64,000 nt of DNA from Microvirga ossetica (GTDB lineage: Bacteria > Pseudomonadota > Alphaproteobacteria > Rhizobiales > Beijerinckiaceae), in NCBI RefSeq assembly GCF_002741015.1, contig NZ_CP016616.1, positions 2,947,501 through 3,011,500 of the forward strand, in the 5' to 3' direction. Both the position numbers and the translations under genes were made by a program. Under the pieces are notes generated by a model. The model saw only the letters and a list, made by a program, of their open reading frames with translations. It ran no database searches and was not told the origin of the DNA. This document shows, one piece after another, positions 1-8,092 of the stretch (within the stretch, counting starts at the first letter, position 1; every line of letters begins with the position of its first letter).

Positions 1-384
1 ACCGCCGGCGCGACGAAGTACGGCTATGGCCAGGACGGCAAGCCGTTCCTGACCAAGGAGCCGAAGCTGCTGCTCAACGACAACAACGCTGGCAAGCCCG
101 AAGGCATTCACCTGATGATCGGCCGCCGTCCCCAGGCGGCCTTCGGCAACTCGAACGGCGACCGCGAGATGCTGGAATGGACCGATGCGGGTGCCGGCGC
201 CCGGCTCAAGATGCTGGTTCTGCACGATGACGCCACCCGCGAATACGCCTACGGCCCGGCCGCGGGCCTGCCCGACACCAAGGTCGGCGCCCTCACCGCC
301 GCACTCTATGGCGAGGCCAGGAAGGACGGATGGTCGGTGATCAGCATGAGGAACGATTGGAAGCGCATCTTCCCGTTCGAATAG
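1..384 (+). CDS. HAD-superfamily hydrolase, C-terminal part (cut by window edge)
   Basis: The reading frame is open from the first base and ends at TAG 382-384, so the start lies outside the window. About 127 residues are visible. The segment FGNSNGDREML matches the HAD motif IV region (GNSDGD type, magnesium-binding aspartates), and the tail KVGALTAALYGEARKDGW...KNDW-like is typical of haloacid-dehalogenase-like phosphatases found as periplasmic or cytoplasmic phosphomonoesterases in Rhizobiales. Family assignment is from recognition of these motifs; the substrate cannot be told, and the catalytic DxD motif lies upstream of the window. Confidence 0.8.
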   Translation, partial: TAGATKYGYGQDGKPFLTKEPKLLLNDNNAGKPEGIHLMIGRRPQAAFGNSNGDREMLEWTDAGAGARLKMLVLHDDATREYAYGPAAGLPDTKVGALTAALYGEARKDGWSVISMRNDWKRIFPFE

Positions 385-425
385 GAACCCGCCAGCAGGG
401 TGCGGGCAATCAATGAGGTCGACTG

Positions 426-695
426 ATGGCGTGGCATGGAATTCTCATCGGAGCATTGACCGTTGCGCTCCTCGTCTCCGGCAGTCGCGATGCGGCGGCC
501 CAGGCGACGCCGCCGGAAACCCTGGCGGCGCAACTGCGATTGCAGGGTTATCGCTGCGATGAACCTGTGACGGCGCAACGGGATGCCCAGCTTTCGCAGC
601 CGGATGAGATCGTGTGGAACCTGCGGTGCGGCAACGCCTCCTACCGGATGCGCCTCACGCCCGACATGGCAGCCCGGGTCGAGAAGCTCGATTGA
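426..695 (+). CDS. small exported protein of unknown function
   Basis: An 89-residue protein with a clear signal peptide: a hydrophobic stretch (ILIGALTVALLVSG) followed by AAAQ, a likely signal peptidase I site near residue 27. The mature part is about 62 residues with two cysteines (in YRCDEP and LRCGN) that could form a disulfide in the periplasm. It lies 41 bp after the phosphatase on the same strand, so cotranscription is possible. I do not recognise a named domain; such short two-cysteine exported proteins are common in this order. Confidence 0.6.
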   Translation: MAWHGILIGALTVALLVSGSRDAAAQATPPETLAAQLRLQGYRCDEPVTAQRDAQLSQPDEIVWNLRCGNASYRMRLTPDMAARVEKLD

Positions 696-945
696 TCGGA
701 GGCCAACGGGATTGTCCCGATCGGTCAAGCCGATGGCGCATCCGGTCAAGCAATGCCTGCTCGTGCGCGTAACGTGTCCAAGCGTACATGGCGTCCCTGC
801 CTAAAGCCCGGATGCCCAAGAACTCCGTCCGGACGCACCGCATCCGAGCGGAAGAGCAGACCGCACCGACAGTGGTCTTGCCGACGGGCAGGCTCTGTCC
901 CACCGGCTTTGCTCTCAACGTAGGTCCCAATCGAGGAGATGAACC

Positions 946-1728
946 ATGTCCGTGAAGCACCGCGCGTCCAACCTTCTGTTCGTTGGTGGACTGTTTCTCA
1001 CGCCAGGCATCGCGCTGTCCCAGGACGCGGCGACGAAGCCCCATGTGCCGCTCGAGAAAAGCATCGGCCAGACCACGCCGACGGGTCCGGTCCCCTCGCT
1101 CGCCGTGCTCAACGCGGCGGGCGCGAAGCTGGAGGGCGGCAAGCTGATCTTGACCGGCGTGGCGCCGAACTCGATAGTCTTCGCCGATCGGCCGGTGCGG
1201 GCGGCCGGTCACGTGATGACCGAGCAGTTCATCATGCAGTGGGATGAAGGCAAGGACAGCTTCGCCAAGGATCCGCCCAACGCCACCGTGTCCGTCCTGG
1301 GCGGCGACGGCTCGAAGGTCAGCGATGCCGTGGTGACGCTGAAGACGCCGAAGCTCGAAGGCGGGAACCTGACCTTCGACGTCGTGGTGCTGGAGGGAAG
1401 TCTGGCCGGATCGAGCGGACCGGCTGCACTGTTCATCGACCGCTTCGCCGCCTTCGGCGGCGGCGGCTTCCACGCGGGCGGCTTTGGAGGTTTTCATGCC
1501 GGCGGCTTCGACGCCGCGCGCTTTGGCGGCTACCGTGGCGGCGCCTGGGCCGGCGGCCGCTATTGGCACGCCCCCGTCTATCATGGTGCCTGGTATGGGG
1601 CGGGTGCCGGGGTGGCGGCTGGCCTTGCCGCCGGGACCGCGATGGGAGCGGCCGAGGCGGCGTACCCTGACCTTGGATATGGTGGCGGCGGCCTGTGCGG
1701 CTATTATCCCTATGGGCCGTGCTACTGA
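946..1728 (+). CDS. exported protein with Gly/His/Tyr-rich C-terminal tail
   Basis: A 260-residue protein with an N-terminal signal sequence (LLFVGGLFLTPGIALSQ, cleavage probably near residue 26). Residues about 45-165 form a mixed domain without a family name I recognise; it reads like a small beta-rich domain (VFADRPVRAAGHV, VSVLGGDG). From about residue 173 the sequence becomes repetitive and rich in glycine, histidine, tyrosine and phenylalanine (FGGGGFHAGGFGGFHAGGF), ending CGYYPYGPCY. The start ATG 946 is preceded by gaggagat. The low-complexity tail suggests an envelope-associated or metal-binding segment, which is inference only. Confidence 0.65.
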   Translation: MSVKHRASNLLFVGGLFLTPGIALSQDAATKPHVPLEKSIGQTTPTGPVPSLAVLNAAGAKLEGGKLILTGVAPNSIVFADRPVRAAGHVMTEQFIMQWDEGKDSFAKDPPNATVSVLGGDGSKVSDAVVTLKTPKLEGGNLTFDVVVLEGSLAGSSGPAALFIDRFAAFGGGGFHAGGFGGFHAGGFDAARFGGYRGGAWAGGRYWHAPVYHGAWYGAGAGVAAGLAAGTAMGAAEAAYPDLGYGGGGLCGYYPYGPCY

Positions 1729-1863
1729 ATGGTCCGCACCCTCGATGGCCTCTTCAGCGCCGCGGTGTCAATCGCGCAATGATGTCGTGAGGCGCGACGG
1801 GAGGTCATCGTTCCAGTCGCGCCCTGATGGAGTCCGCAACGGACCCTGCTCGGGAGGGACGCA

Positions 1864-2982
1864 ATGACGATTGCCCGCCCCACCGTCTTTTGGATCACGA
1901 TCGCCGTCATTGCGCTGGTGACGCTGGTGCTGTTGCGTGAAATCCTGCTGCCGTTCGCGGTCGGCATGACGCTCGCCTACCTGCTCGTCCCGGCCGTCGA
2001 CGGGCTGGAGCGGATCGGGATCAATCGCGGATTGGCCGCCCTGATCCTCATCCTGGTGCTGGCGGTCGGCTTCGTCGGCTTGGTGCTGGTGATGCTCCCC
2101 GCCCTCATTGGCGAGTTGCGGTTCTTCATCGATGAGTTCCCGCGCTACGTCGCGCGGGTCCAGTCTCTCGCCGCCGACACGGGCCGGCCCTGGCTGCATA
2201 CGATCATGGGTCAGGAACTCCGGATCGAGGAAACGGCCACTCACACGGTGGCGGCAATGAGCAGTGCCTGGCTCGATGACCTTGTCCGCTCGGCATGGTC
2301 GAGCGGGAAAGCCTTGTTCTCCCTTCTCTCGCTGCTGGTCGTGGTCCCGATCGTCAGCATCTACCTGCTGGCGGACTGGGACCGGATGATCGCGACGATC
2401 GACGGCTGGGTCCCGGCCAAACACCGCGAGGACGTCCGTATCGTCGTGCTGGAGATCCATGACACGGTGGCCGGCTTCGTGCGCGGGCAGATCGTCATCT
2501 GCCTGATCCTGGCGGTGTTCTACGCAGGGGCTCTGAGGCTGACCGGGCTCAACCATGCCATCCTGATCGGCCTCACCGCCGGCCTGATCAGCTTCGTCCC
2601 CTATCTGGGGCTCTGCGTCGGCTTCGTCGTCGCGGCATGCGTTGCCATCGCCCAGTTCTGGCCCGATTGGACACCCCTGGCTGTCGTGGCCGGCATATTC
2701 CTGCTCGGCGAAACGATCGCCGATTATGTCCTGTCGCCGCGGATCATCGGCAGCCGGGTCAAGCTCAACCCGGTCTGGCTGATGTTTGCGCTGTTCGCCT
2801 TCGGCTATCTGTTCGGCTTCGTGGGCTTGCTCATTGCCATTCCGCTGGCCGCATCGCTCGGTGTCATCCTGCGGTTTTCCATGAGGAAGGCGCTGGCCGG
2901 CCCTGACCTGGACGCCGCGGCGGCGCCATCCGCACCAGCGTCCTCTCTCAAGGTCCGTTGGCTCTTGGACGAGGAGGGATAG
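1864..2982 (+). CDS. AI-2E family transporter (PerM/TqsA-like permease)
   Basis: A 372-residue integral membrane protein matching the AI-2E transporter family in length and layout: two N-terminal membrane segments (about residues 8-35), a segment near 60-80, a long soluble region at about 95-145, then a C-terminal block of four to five membrane segments (about 155-345) holding LNHAILIGLTAGLISFVPYLG and GSRVKLNPVWLMFALFAFG, which are hallmark stretches of the family. Members export small molecules such as autoinducer-2 or act as sodium/proton antiporters; the substrate here is unknown. The gene stands alone. The start is preceded by gggagggacgca. Confidence 0.9.
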   Translation: MTIARPTVFWITIAVIALVTLVLLREILLPFAVGMTLAYLLVPAVDGLERIGINRGLAALILILVLAVGFVGLVLVMLPALIGELRFFIDEFPRYVARVQSLAADTGRPWLHTIMGQELRIEETATHTVAAMSSAWLDDLVRSAWSSGKALFSLLSLLVVVPIVSIYLLADWDRMIATIDGWVPAKHREDVRIVVLEIHDTVAGFVRGQIVICLILAVFYAGALRLTGLNHAILIGLTAGLISFVPYLGLCVGFVVAACVAIAQFWPDWTPLAVVAGIFLLGETIADYVLSPRIIGSRVKLNPVWLMFALFAFGYLFGFVGLLIAIPLAASLGVILRFSMRKALAGPDLDAAAAPSAPASSLKVRWLLDEEG

Positions 2983-3405
2983 GGCCGCCGGCCGGGAAGG
3001 TCGCCTCCTCGGTGCAACGCGAAGCGGTGGCTGTCCTGCCGGGCGCACAGCACGATGCATCGAAGGATACCGCCATCACCTAGGCTGTCGTGCCTTGCGG
3101 CCAGGGACGGATACCATGCTGCCTGATGCCGGCGCACAGGGTGGTCCACCTTGGGTCAGGCTGCGAAATTACCTGCCCTTCCAGGAGGTCTGGTGTTCCT
3201 GTCCTAAGCGGACCCTTGGCCTACTTCCGTCCCGTGTCGATAAACACCCTTTTGGGACCAGCTCGCGATGACGCGCTGCCATCATCGCCCTCCCTGCTCA
3301 TGAGCGACGTTTTGGAGGCGCCTTGTCCGAAAGCGCACAGTCGCCTGCGCGATCCGGGGCAATCGTCTGTGTCATTCGCAGAAACGCTCAATGGAGGACC
3401 GAGCC
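2983..3405. other. intergenic, no convincing gene
   Basis: I see no reading frame with a plausible start and codon use, no tRNA and no strong terminator. Open frames here have atypical composition and no recognisable motif. Confidence 0.5.
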
Positions 3406-3510
3406 ATGCACGCCGTGATCAGAACCTATTCCGGTGAAGGCGCCAAGGAACTCTTCGATCTGCCGGAGACGCGTAAGTCTGACGTCGAGAGCCTGGAAGG
3501 CAGTCAGTAA
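3406..3510 (+). pseudogene. truncated antibiotic-biosynthesis-monooxygenase-like protein
   Basis: A 34-residue frame starting MHAVIRTYSGEGAKEL and reaching DVESLEGSQ before TAA. The start resembles the N-terminus of a small Rhizobiales ABM-domain-like protein of roughly 95-100 residues. Only the first third is present, and the residues before the stop look like a shifted end. The start has a good ribosome site (atggaggaccgagcc). I read it as a gene remnant; the family match is from memory and should be tested. Confidence 0.5.
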
Positions 3511-3595
3511 GCTCGCCAAGTGACGAGTTGCATGGGCGTCCGGAACCTCCCTGCCGGAATGCTGTTCAGCTAGGAGAGACCTCAGGAGAACAGCC

Positions 3596-3835
3596 GTGGC
3601 CGATGTCCATTATCAGATTGTAGAGCACGACGGTGGATGGGCTTACAAAGTGGGGGACGTCTTTTCAGAAGCATTCCCAACCCATGATCAGGCGCGGGAT
3701 GCAGCAGAACGAGCGGCCGCCGAGCAGAAGGTTCCTGGCGCGACAGAGCCGATCGAGTATCAGGATCCGGCAGGAGCTTGGCACGAGGAGGTCGCGCAAG
3801 GCGATGATCGACCAGGGACCGATGTGAAGGGCTGA
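3596..3835 (+). CDS. DUF2188 domain-containing protein
   Basis: A 79-residue protein with GTG start preceded by caggagaacagcc. The segment YQIVEHDGGWAYKVGDVFSEAF followed by DQARDAAERAAAEQ is the usual DUF2188 pattern (an aromatic-containing strand, then an alanine-rich helix). Members are small stress-associated or unknown proteins in Rhizobiales. The acidic, Pro/Asp-rich tail is ordinary for the group. No operon partner is evident. Confidence 0.75.
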   Translation: MADVHYQIVEHDGGWAYKVGDVFSEAFPTHDQARDAAERAAAEQKVPGATEPIEYQDPAGAWHEEVAQGDDRPGTDVKG

Positions 3836-3996
3836 CCCCGCCATTTTAAGGATTTCCTGACATACGGCCTGGATCGTCAGCCATTTTCTTCGCAGGCTTT
3901 CCACAGACATGCCTGAGGAGGGGTTTACCGAGCGCCCCCCGATAGACAAGCTCGATGCTCAGGAGCAAGTCGGGTGACGCGATGAGCTCCAAAGAG

Positions 3997-4164
3997 CTAC
4001 CCGCGCGAACGGAACATCTCATCCGCCCAGAGATCATAGACGTGTTGAATGGCGAGGTAGGTTTCATAGGCACGGTCGTACTGGCGGGCAGCCGTAAAGC
4101 GCTCTCTCAGGGCGTGTAGATGTTCAAGTCGATGAGTCCACTGAGTTTTGCGTTCGGCTGACAT
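3997..4164 (-). CDS. small basic helical protein of unknown function
   Basis: A 55-residue frame on the minus strand from ATG at 4164-4162 to TAG at 3999-3997, preceded by ggtggggatc as a ribosome site. The protein begins MSAERKTQWTHRLEHLHALR and is predicted to be helical, rich in Arg, His and Glu, with no membrane segment. Codon use looks natural. It overlaps no other supported gene. I do not recognise a family. Confidence 0.45.
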   Translation of the reverse strand: MSAERKTQWTHRLEHLHALRERFTAARQYDRAYETYLAIQHVYDLWADEMFRSRG

Positions 4165-4477
4165 GATCCCCACCCAACCAAAGGGATATCAGAGCCTAAG
4201 TCTAAACCTCTTCCCTGAATAAATCGGAAATCAAGGGTATAATCCTAACGGCGCACGGGGATTAACTCCCTGACAGCGGCCTGATCTATGCCGTGTATGA
4301 CAGGCTGCCGCGCATCCGAATTCGGCGCGCGATTCAGTCTGGAACTGTAAGAAGGCGCTAGGTAGTGCCCTTCCCAGCGCCGGAGTGCCAGCGTCCTGCC
4401 TGGAGCCCGAGTTGAGTTTGAAATTGCGCCGCTTGGCTTACCCAGCTCGGCAGCAATCCATGCAAGTCATTGAAAAA
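4165..4477. other. intergenic, chromosome side of the left island junction
   Basis: No gene seen. The sequence becomes AT-richer near 4190-4260. It ends where the 110-bp repeat begins. Confidence 0.4.
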
Positions 4478-4587
4478 CTTGGTGGAGCTGAGGGGAATCG
4501 AACCCCTGACCTCTGCAGTGCGATTGCAGCGCTCTCCCATCTGAGCTACAGCCCCGGTCGATTCCATCGAACCAAGCGGCGGAAGTT
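4478..4587. repeat. left 110-bp direct repeat (att site)
   Basis: Identical to 24546-24655. It covers the whole tRNA-Ala gene, 2 bp beyond its 3' end and 32 bp of 5' leader. Sequence left of 4478 differs from that left of 24546, and sequence right of 4587 differs from that right of 24655, which fixes the ends. Confidence 0.93.
4480..4555 (-). tRNA. tRNA-Ala, anticodon CGC (left copy)
   Basis: Read on the minus strand the 76 nt begin GGGGCTGTAGCTCAG, carry the anticodon stem CTGCA/TGCAG around loop ATCGCAC (anticodon CGC), a T arm GGTTCGATTCC and end GCTCCACCA with encoded CCA. All four arms pair. This copy lies at the left junction, so its upstream sequence beyond 32 bp comes from the island. 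Confidence 0.95.
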
Positions 4588-4693
4588 CAGAAATAGCAGA
4601 CAAATCAGTCCGTTACGTTGGGTAGGCTACCAGCTTTCCTGAGCTAAGCAAGAGGTCTTGGCTGTCCCCTCCCTCAGCGGCTTTTCTCTCTGT

Positions 4694-4726
4694 TTGTCAC
4701 ACTCACTGTGACAACCGTTGTGACAA
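4694..4726. promoter_or_regulatory. candidate integrase arm-binding repeats, left side
   Basis: Three copies of TGTGACAA lie within 33 bp: inverted at 4694-4701 and direct at 4707-4714 and 4719-4726. The same octamer and a near copy occur just inside the right junction (24456-24474). Paired short repeats inside both att sites are what tyrosine-integrase arm sites look like. The role is inferred. Confidence 0.5.
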
Positions 4727-4987
4727 GCCGAGACCACCCCAACAGGAGAAATGGGCTGAACGAGGGTTGAGCGATAGGCTCAGAGACTTTTTGCAGCGGG
4801 GATCAAAGGTCGTTGGCGAGACTATCCTTACCAGCGGCGCGGATACGGCTAACACGCCCATCCATCCCTATCCCGATCATGCTGTGGCCAATCCCTGGTT
4901 GACCCTTGTAAGCCTGGGCTAAGCCGACCAGACGGACGGTGGTGCAACTCGGATAAGCTGCCATGTACCCTAGCAATTACAAGAGAG

Positions 4988-5037
4988 GATCCGCCGCTGC
5001 CGCTAACTATGTGGGTTGTATCCAGCAGCGGCGGATC
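4988..5037 (-). terminator. hairpin downstream of the CHRD/RTX gene
   Basis: A perfect 13-bp inverted repeat (GATCCGCCGCTGC at 4988-5000, complement at 5025-5037) lies 12 bp past the minus-strand stop at 5050. There is no clear T run, so it may be a weak terminator or an mRNA-stabilising hairpin. Confidence 0.55.
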
Positions 5038-5049
5038 GTACCCGTTGGA

Positions 5050-6231
5050 TTAGAATACAAGGAAGTCAAACCTCGTTAGGGTTGGAGTTCCGAGGAGATT
5101 TGCGAACTGCACCTGGGCTGAACCGGTGCCGCTGCCATCCGCATCGAAGTACAAGGCCCCAGTCTGATCATCATAGATAATGCGGTCGGTCGCATCGCCT
5201 GCGCTAATCCCAATGCGGAAGGCGTTGCGCGACAAGATGCCTGCTGAGAGGCCCGTGAAGACAGAGTTCTCAAGGAAGATCGTATCGGCAGCAGCATTAT
5301 AGCCTTGGATCGTATCAATGTTGCTGCTTCCCAGTGCAGTGCTGAACCTGAAAGCATCCGCGCTGCTGCCCCCAATGAGGAAGTCGGTCCCCAAGCCCCC
5401 GTTGAGGATGTCCCTGCCACGCCCACCGTCCAGTCGATCATCGCCACTGCCTCCCCTCAGCGCGTCACTACCGCTGCCTCCGACAAGACTGTCATTGCCA
5501 CTGCCCCCTTCAAGGAAATCGTTGCCGCTTCCTCCTAGCAGTCGGTCGTTGCCACCTTCCCCAGCCAACCGGTCGTTTCCTGAACCACCCAACAAGGTGT
5601 CGTTTCCGCTTCCTCCAAACAGCCGGTCGTTGCCACGCCCACCGTCCAACCGATCATCGCCCTGCCTACCAAGGATGCGATCGTTGCCGTCAAGTCCCGG
5701 CAGGAAGTCATTACCGGTGGTTCCCCGCACCGTATTGCTGCGATCGTTCGCGATGGCAACCCACTGACCGCGGATCTCGCCACCGGTAAACTCCTCGGTG
5801 TGAGCGTTGAAGTAGAGCGGCACATCCGACCCAATTCGAGCCGTGTCGAGTTGACTGGCGAAGGTTGAAATAGAGACATTGGCTGGGTCGGTCGTTTCCC
5901 ACCGTCCCCTAACGGTCCAAGATCCGTCCGTATTGGGAGTAATCCTTAGATCGTCAGCATCGTGGCTTGGGTTGATCTGGCCGAACACCACATCTCCGTT
6001 GACACCTCTTGCTCCATTGTGGACATGGAAGCTTGTGACATCGTCGCCCATGTCTGGCGTTTGGGCTGAGCTGCCAAGCACAGGTCCAAAATCAAGTCCA
6101 GTGACTCGGATTGTATAGGATGCCGTGAGAGCCGCATCGTCGAAGATCACGGTTCCGAGACCTCGCGCCGATGTACTCCTTGGTGGAACCTCCTGACTGC
6201 CTGTCATGATCACGCGGTATGCTGTAGCCAT
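5050..6231 (-). CDS. secreted CHRD-domain protein with RTX calcium-binding repeats
   Basis: A 393-residue protein without a signal peptide. Residues about 5-155 form a CHRD domain: YRVIMTGSQEVPP at the start, then SFHVHNGARGVNGDVVFG and GGEIRGQWV. Residues about 165-300 hold tandem RTX nonapeptides of the form GGxGND(R/T)L, which bind calcium in beta rolls. The last 90 residues (IDTIQGYNAAADTIFLENSVF, FDADGSGTGSAQVQFANL, TRFDFLVF) match the usual C-terminal cap and type I secretion signal. It is therefore probably exported by a type I system; no such transporter is encoded on the island, so a host system would be needed. A hairpin follows the gene. Function of the CHRD domain is unknown. Confidence 0.88.
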   Translation of the reverse strand: MATAYRVIMTGSQEVPPRSTSARGLGTVIFDDAALTASYTIRVTGLDFGPVLGSSAQTPDMGDDVTSFHVHNGARGVNGDVVFGQINPSHDADDLRITPNTDGSWTVRGRWETTDPANVSISTFASQLDTARIGSDVPLYFNAHTEEFTGGEIRGQWVAIANDRSNTVRGTTGNDFLPGLDGNDRILGRQGDDRLDGGRGNDRLFGGSGNDTLLGGSGNDRLAGEGGNDRLLGGSGNDFLEGGSGNDSLVGGSGSDALRGGSGDDRLDGGRGRDILNGGLGTDFLIGGSSADAFRFSTALGSSNIDTIQGYNAAADTIFLENSVFTGLSAGILSRNAFRIGISAGDATDRIIYDDQTGALYFDADGSGTGSAQVQFANLLGTPTLTRFDFLVF

Positions 6232-6520
6232 CAGTTTCCTCCCGTTGATCGAAGCCCCCGGGGAACAGTCCAGCTTGTTACTGCCAGCCTAATGCTCATA
6301 GACGTGGTGGTGCCACGAAATATTCCATGTATCTATGTTCACGCTAGGCCAGCGCATTTTGAATTGACCCTGGGTCGCGGCTAGAGACAAGCTACTTGAT
6401 AGCCTCTGAGGTAAGGTCTCAGCCGTTCACATGCTCTTACTTGAATGACCAGATACAATGTCGCCTAAGAGTAAAAGCAAGACGTACTGACAAAATACCC
6501 GGACAAACCCATAGATCACC
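6232..6520. other. intergenic, no gene seen
   Basis: Upstream region of the CHRD/RTX gene. Base composition is AT-richer than the chromosome; no clear frame or known site. Confidence 0.4.
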
Positions 6521-6562
6521 AAACCCCTCTCAGCCGCCGTGATTGGTTTCTGAGAGGGGTTT
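6521..6562 (-). terminator. hairpin downstream of rnhA
   Basis: A perfect 13-bp inverted repeat (AAACCCCTCTCAG at 6521-6533, complement at 6550-6562) with a 16-nt loop lies 22 bp past the rnhA stop. The outer AAA/TTT gives only a short U tract on either strand. Confidence 0.65.
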
Positions 6563-6583
6563 CGTTAAACTACAGGCAAGTCG

Positions 6584-7063
6584 CTACCTTGCTCGTCCGG
6601 CAAACCCAATTGCCATAGCTGCCATCTGAGCCTCAGTATTAGCAAGTCCATCAACACGCTCGTTTTGCTCATGCCCTGCATGACCCTTGACCCATTGCCA
6701 AGTGATCTTCCGGCCTTGGATTAGCCTGTCTATCTCTAGCCAGAGGTCTTGGTTCATGACCGGCTTACCGTCAGCCTTGCGCCAGCCCTTGGCTTTCCAC
6801 CCACGGAGCCACTCAGTCGCTCCCCTAATCACGTACTGGCTGTCGCTATGGATTACGATGGGGGTCCCCTGAGGAACAGCCTCAAGCGCCTTGATGGCTG
6901 CCGTCATTTCCATCTTGTTGTTCGTGGTGGTCGGGTCGCGTCCCACGATGACCTGCTCCTGTCCTGCAATGGTGACCACGGCGGCATAGCCTCCCGGTCC
7001 TGGGTTTCCAAGGCAAGCGCCATCCGTGAAGATAATAGCTTGGTTCGTTGTGACGTTCGTCAT
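6584..7063 (-). CDS. rnhA: ribonuclease HI
   Basis: A 159-residue enzyme that cleaves the RNA strand of RNA/DNA hybrids. The four catalytic carboxylates are present: D14 in FTDGACLGNPGPGG, E52 in NNKMEMTAAI, D74 in IHSDSQYV and D138 in NERVDGLAN; H128 in VKGHAG is the flexible-loop histidine. Length is normal for type I RNase H. It lies on the island rather than with replication genes, so it is probably an extra, mobile-element-borne copy. Start ATG 7063 is followed 6 codons later by the first conserved strand. Confidence 0.93.
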   Translation of the reverse strand: MTNVTTNQAIIFTDGACLGNPGPGGYAAVVTIAGQEQVIVGRDPTTTNNKMEMTAAIKALEAVPQGTPIVIHSDSQYVIRGATEWLRGWKAKGWRKADGKPVMNQDLWLEIDRLIQGRKITWQWVKGHAGHEQNERVDGLANTEAQMAAMAIGFAGRAR

Positions 7064-7292
7064 GGGCTTCTCAACAATTCGTTCGGTGAAATCGCTTGGT
7101 CCTGAGGGAACAGGGGAGGGGCTAAGGGCATAGAAAGAGGTTAAGATCCTCTAAGTGACGAGGGCCGTCCACAGGAGGCCGCTGCCCCAGACATCGTTGG
7201 GTCACTGGGGGAGATTCTGAATCGCGGACATTCTATATCCTGCTGAACCAATCAACGGACAGCGCATTGCCTTCCTAAGCGGAGGCAGCCCA

Positions 7293-7583
7293 ATGAGGGG
7301 TGTTGCAAATCTAGCTATTTACGCTTGCGGTGCGATCTATACCCTAGCTGCGCTATACAGTCTCTCTACGGATGGGGCTCCACGGTGTCCTGAGCCATCC
7401 CCCCGAAGCGTCGAGGCACTTTTCGCTCCGTGCCTTGCTGATGTCAGAACGCCGGCAGCAGACCCTGCTCTATTCCCACGCCTTCCAGGTCCGAATGCTC
7501 CCACGCCACCTGCTTCCCACGATGATGGGCCAGCTATCGCCCGATCTGGTGAGGATGTGGAGACGACCGGCAGCGTCCCCTGA
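7293..7583 (+). CDS. small protein with N-terminal hydrophobic segment, unknown function
   Basis: A 96-residue frame preceded by ggaggcagccca. Residues 5-26 (ANLAIYACGAIYTLAALYSLS) are hydrophobic and could be a signal peptide or a membrane anchor; the rest is proline-rich with four cysteines in or near the first half. Codon use resembles other island genes. No family recognised. Confidence 0.5.
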   Translation: MRGVANLAIYACGAIYTLAALYSLSTDGAPRCPEPSPRSVEALFAPCLADVRTPAADPALFPRLPGPNAPTPPASHDDGPAIARSGEDVETTGSVP

Positions 7584-7786
7584 AGCATGAACTTCTGTCG
7601 TGTAGAGCATGAGCTACCCTTCAAATGAAGAAAGGCCCACCAAGGACGGACCTCAGTGGGCTTCAGGAGTGACGATTTTCGAGGAGTGATAATGGTGAGT
7701 TATGTCTTCAGATCACCAAGGTGACCCAAGACGCTTTCCCCAATGGCTGTTCGGTAGTTCCCTATGCCAAGGCATGACCAATCAAG

Positions 7787-7981
7787 ATGCCAGAGGGCAA
7801 GACCTTCCATTCACTCCGTAAGGCGTTCACCACCGCGCTTGAGAGGGCTGACTGCCCTGAGGCTATCGCCGCAAGGTTGGTCGGCCATGCCCCGTTAGGG
7901 ATCACGTATAGGATCTACTCTCAGGGGAGAGAGGCTGCACAGTTGAGGGAGTGGGTGGAGAAGGTTCGGCATCCTGTTTAA
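7787..7981 (+). pseudogene. tyrosine recombinase, C-terminal fragment
   Basis: The 64-residue frame carries the C-terminal catalytic motifs of a tyrosine integrase: HSLRKAF (HxxR box), LVGHAPLGIT (GH box) and a tyrosine in YRIYSQG. The rest of the protein, including the first catalytic arginine, is missing, and an in-frame TGA lies 12 bp before the ATG. It differs from the main island integrase, so it is the relic of another integration event. Confidence 0.75.
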
Positions 7982-8092
7982 GTAATCAGAAGTTAAATGC
8001 TAGGAGAAGCATCTGGCGCGGATAGGTAAGGATTCTCCTGACGATTCCGCCTATGCTCTATACTCATTCCGACAGCGCAAACGAGAATAACA

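Larger units (their letters stand above)
4588..5049. other. left end of the island, no gene
   Basis: No supported reading frame. It holds the TGTGACAA repeat cluster at 4694-4726 and the hairpin at 4988-5037. Confidence 0.5.

Noticed and set aside
1768..3060. Minus-strand frame opposite the AI-2E transporter
   Set aside because: Composition (very high Asp, Gln, His, Arg) is that of an antisense shadow, and the membrane protein on the plus strand is clear.
3090..3437. Plus-strand 115-codon frame in the gap after the AI-2E gene
   Set aside because: Atypical codon use; it overlaps the better supported remnant at 3406 in another frame.
5400..5720. Regular short repeats that could suggest a CRISPR array
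   Set aside because: They are in-frame RTX nonapeptide codons of the secreted protein, with 27-bp periodicity and no spacers.
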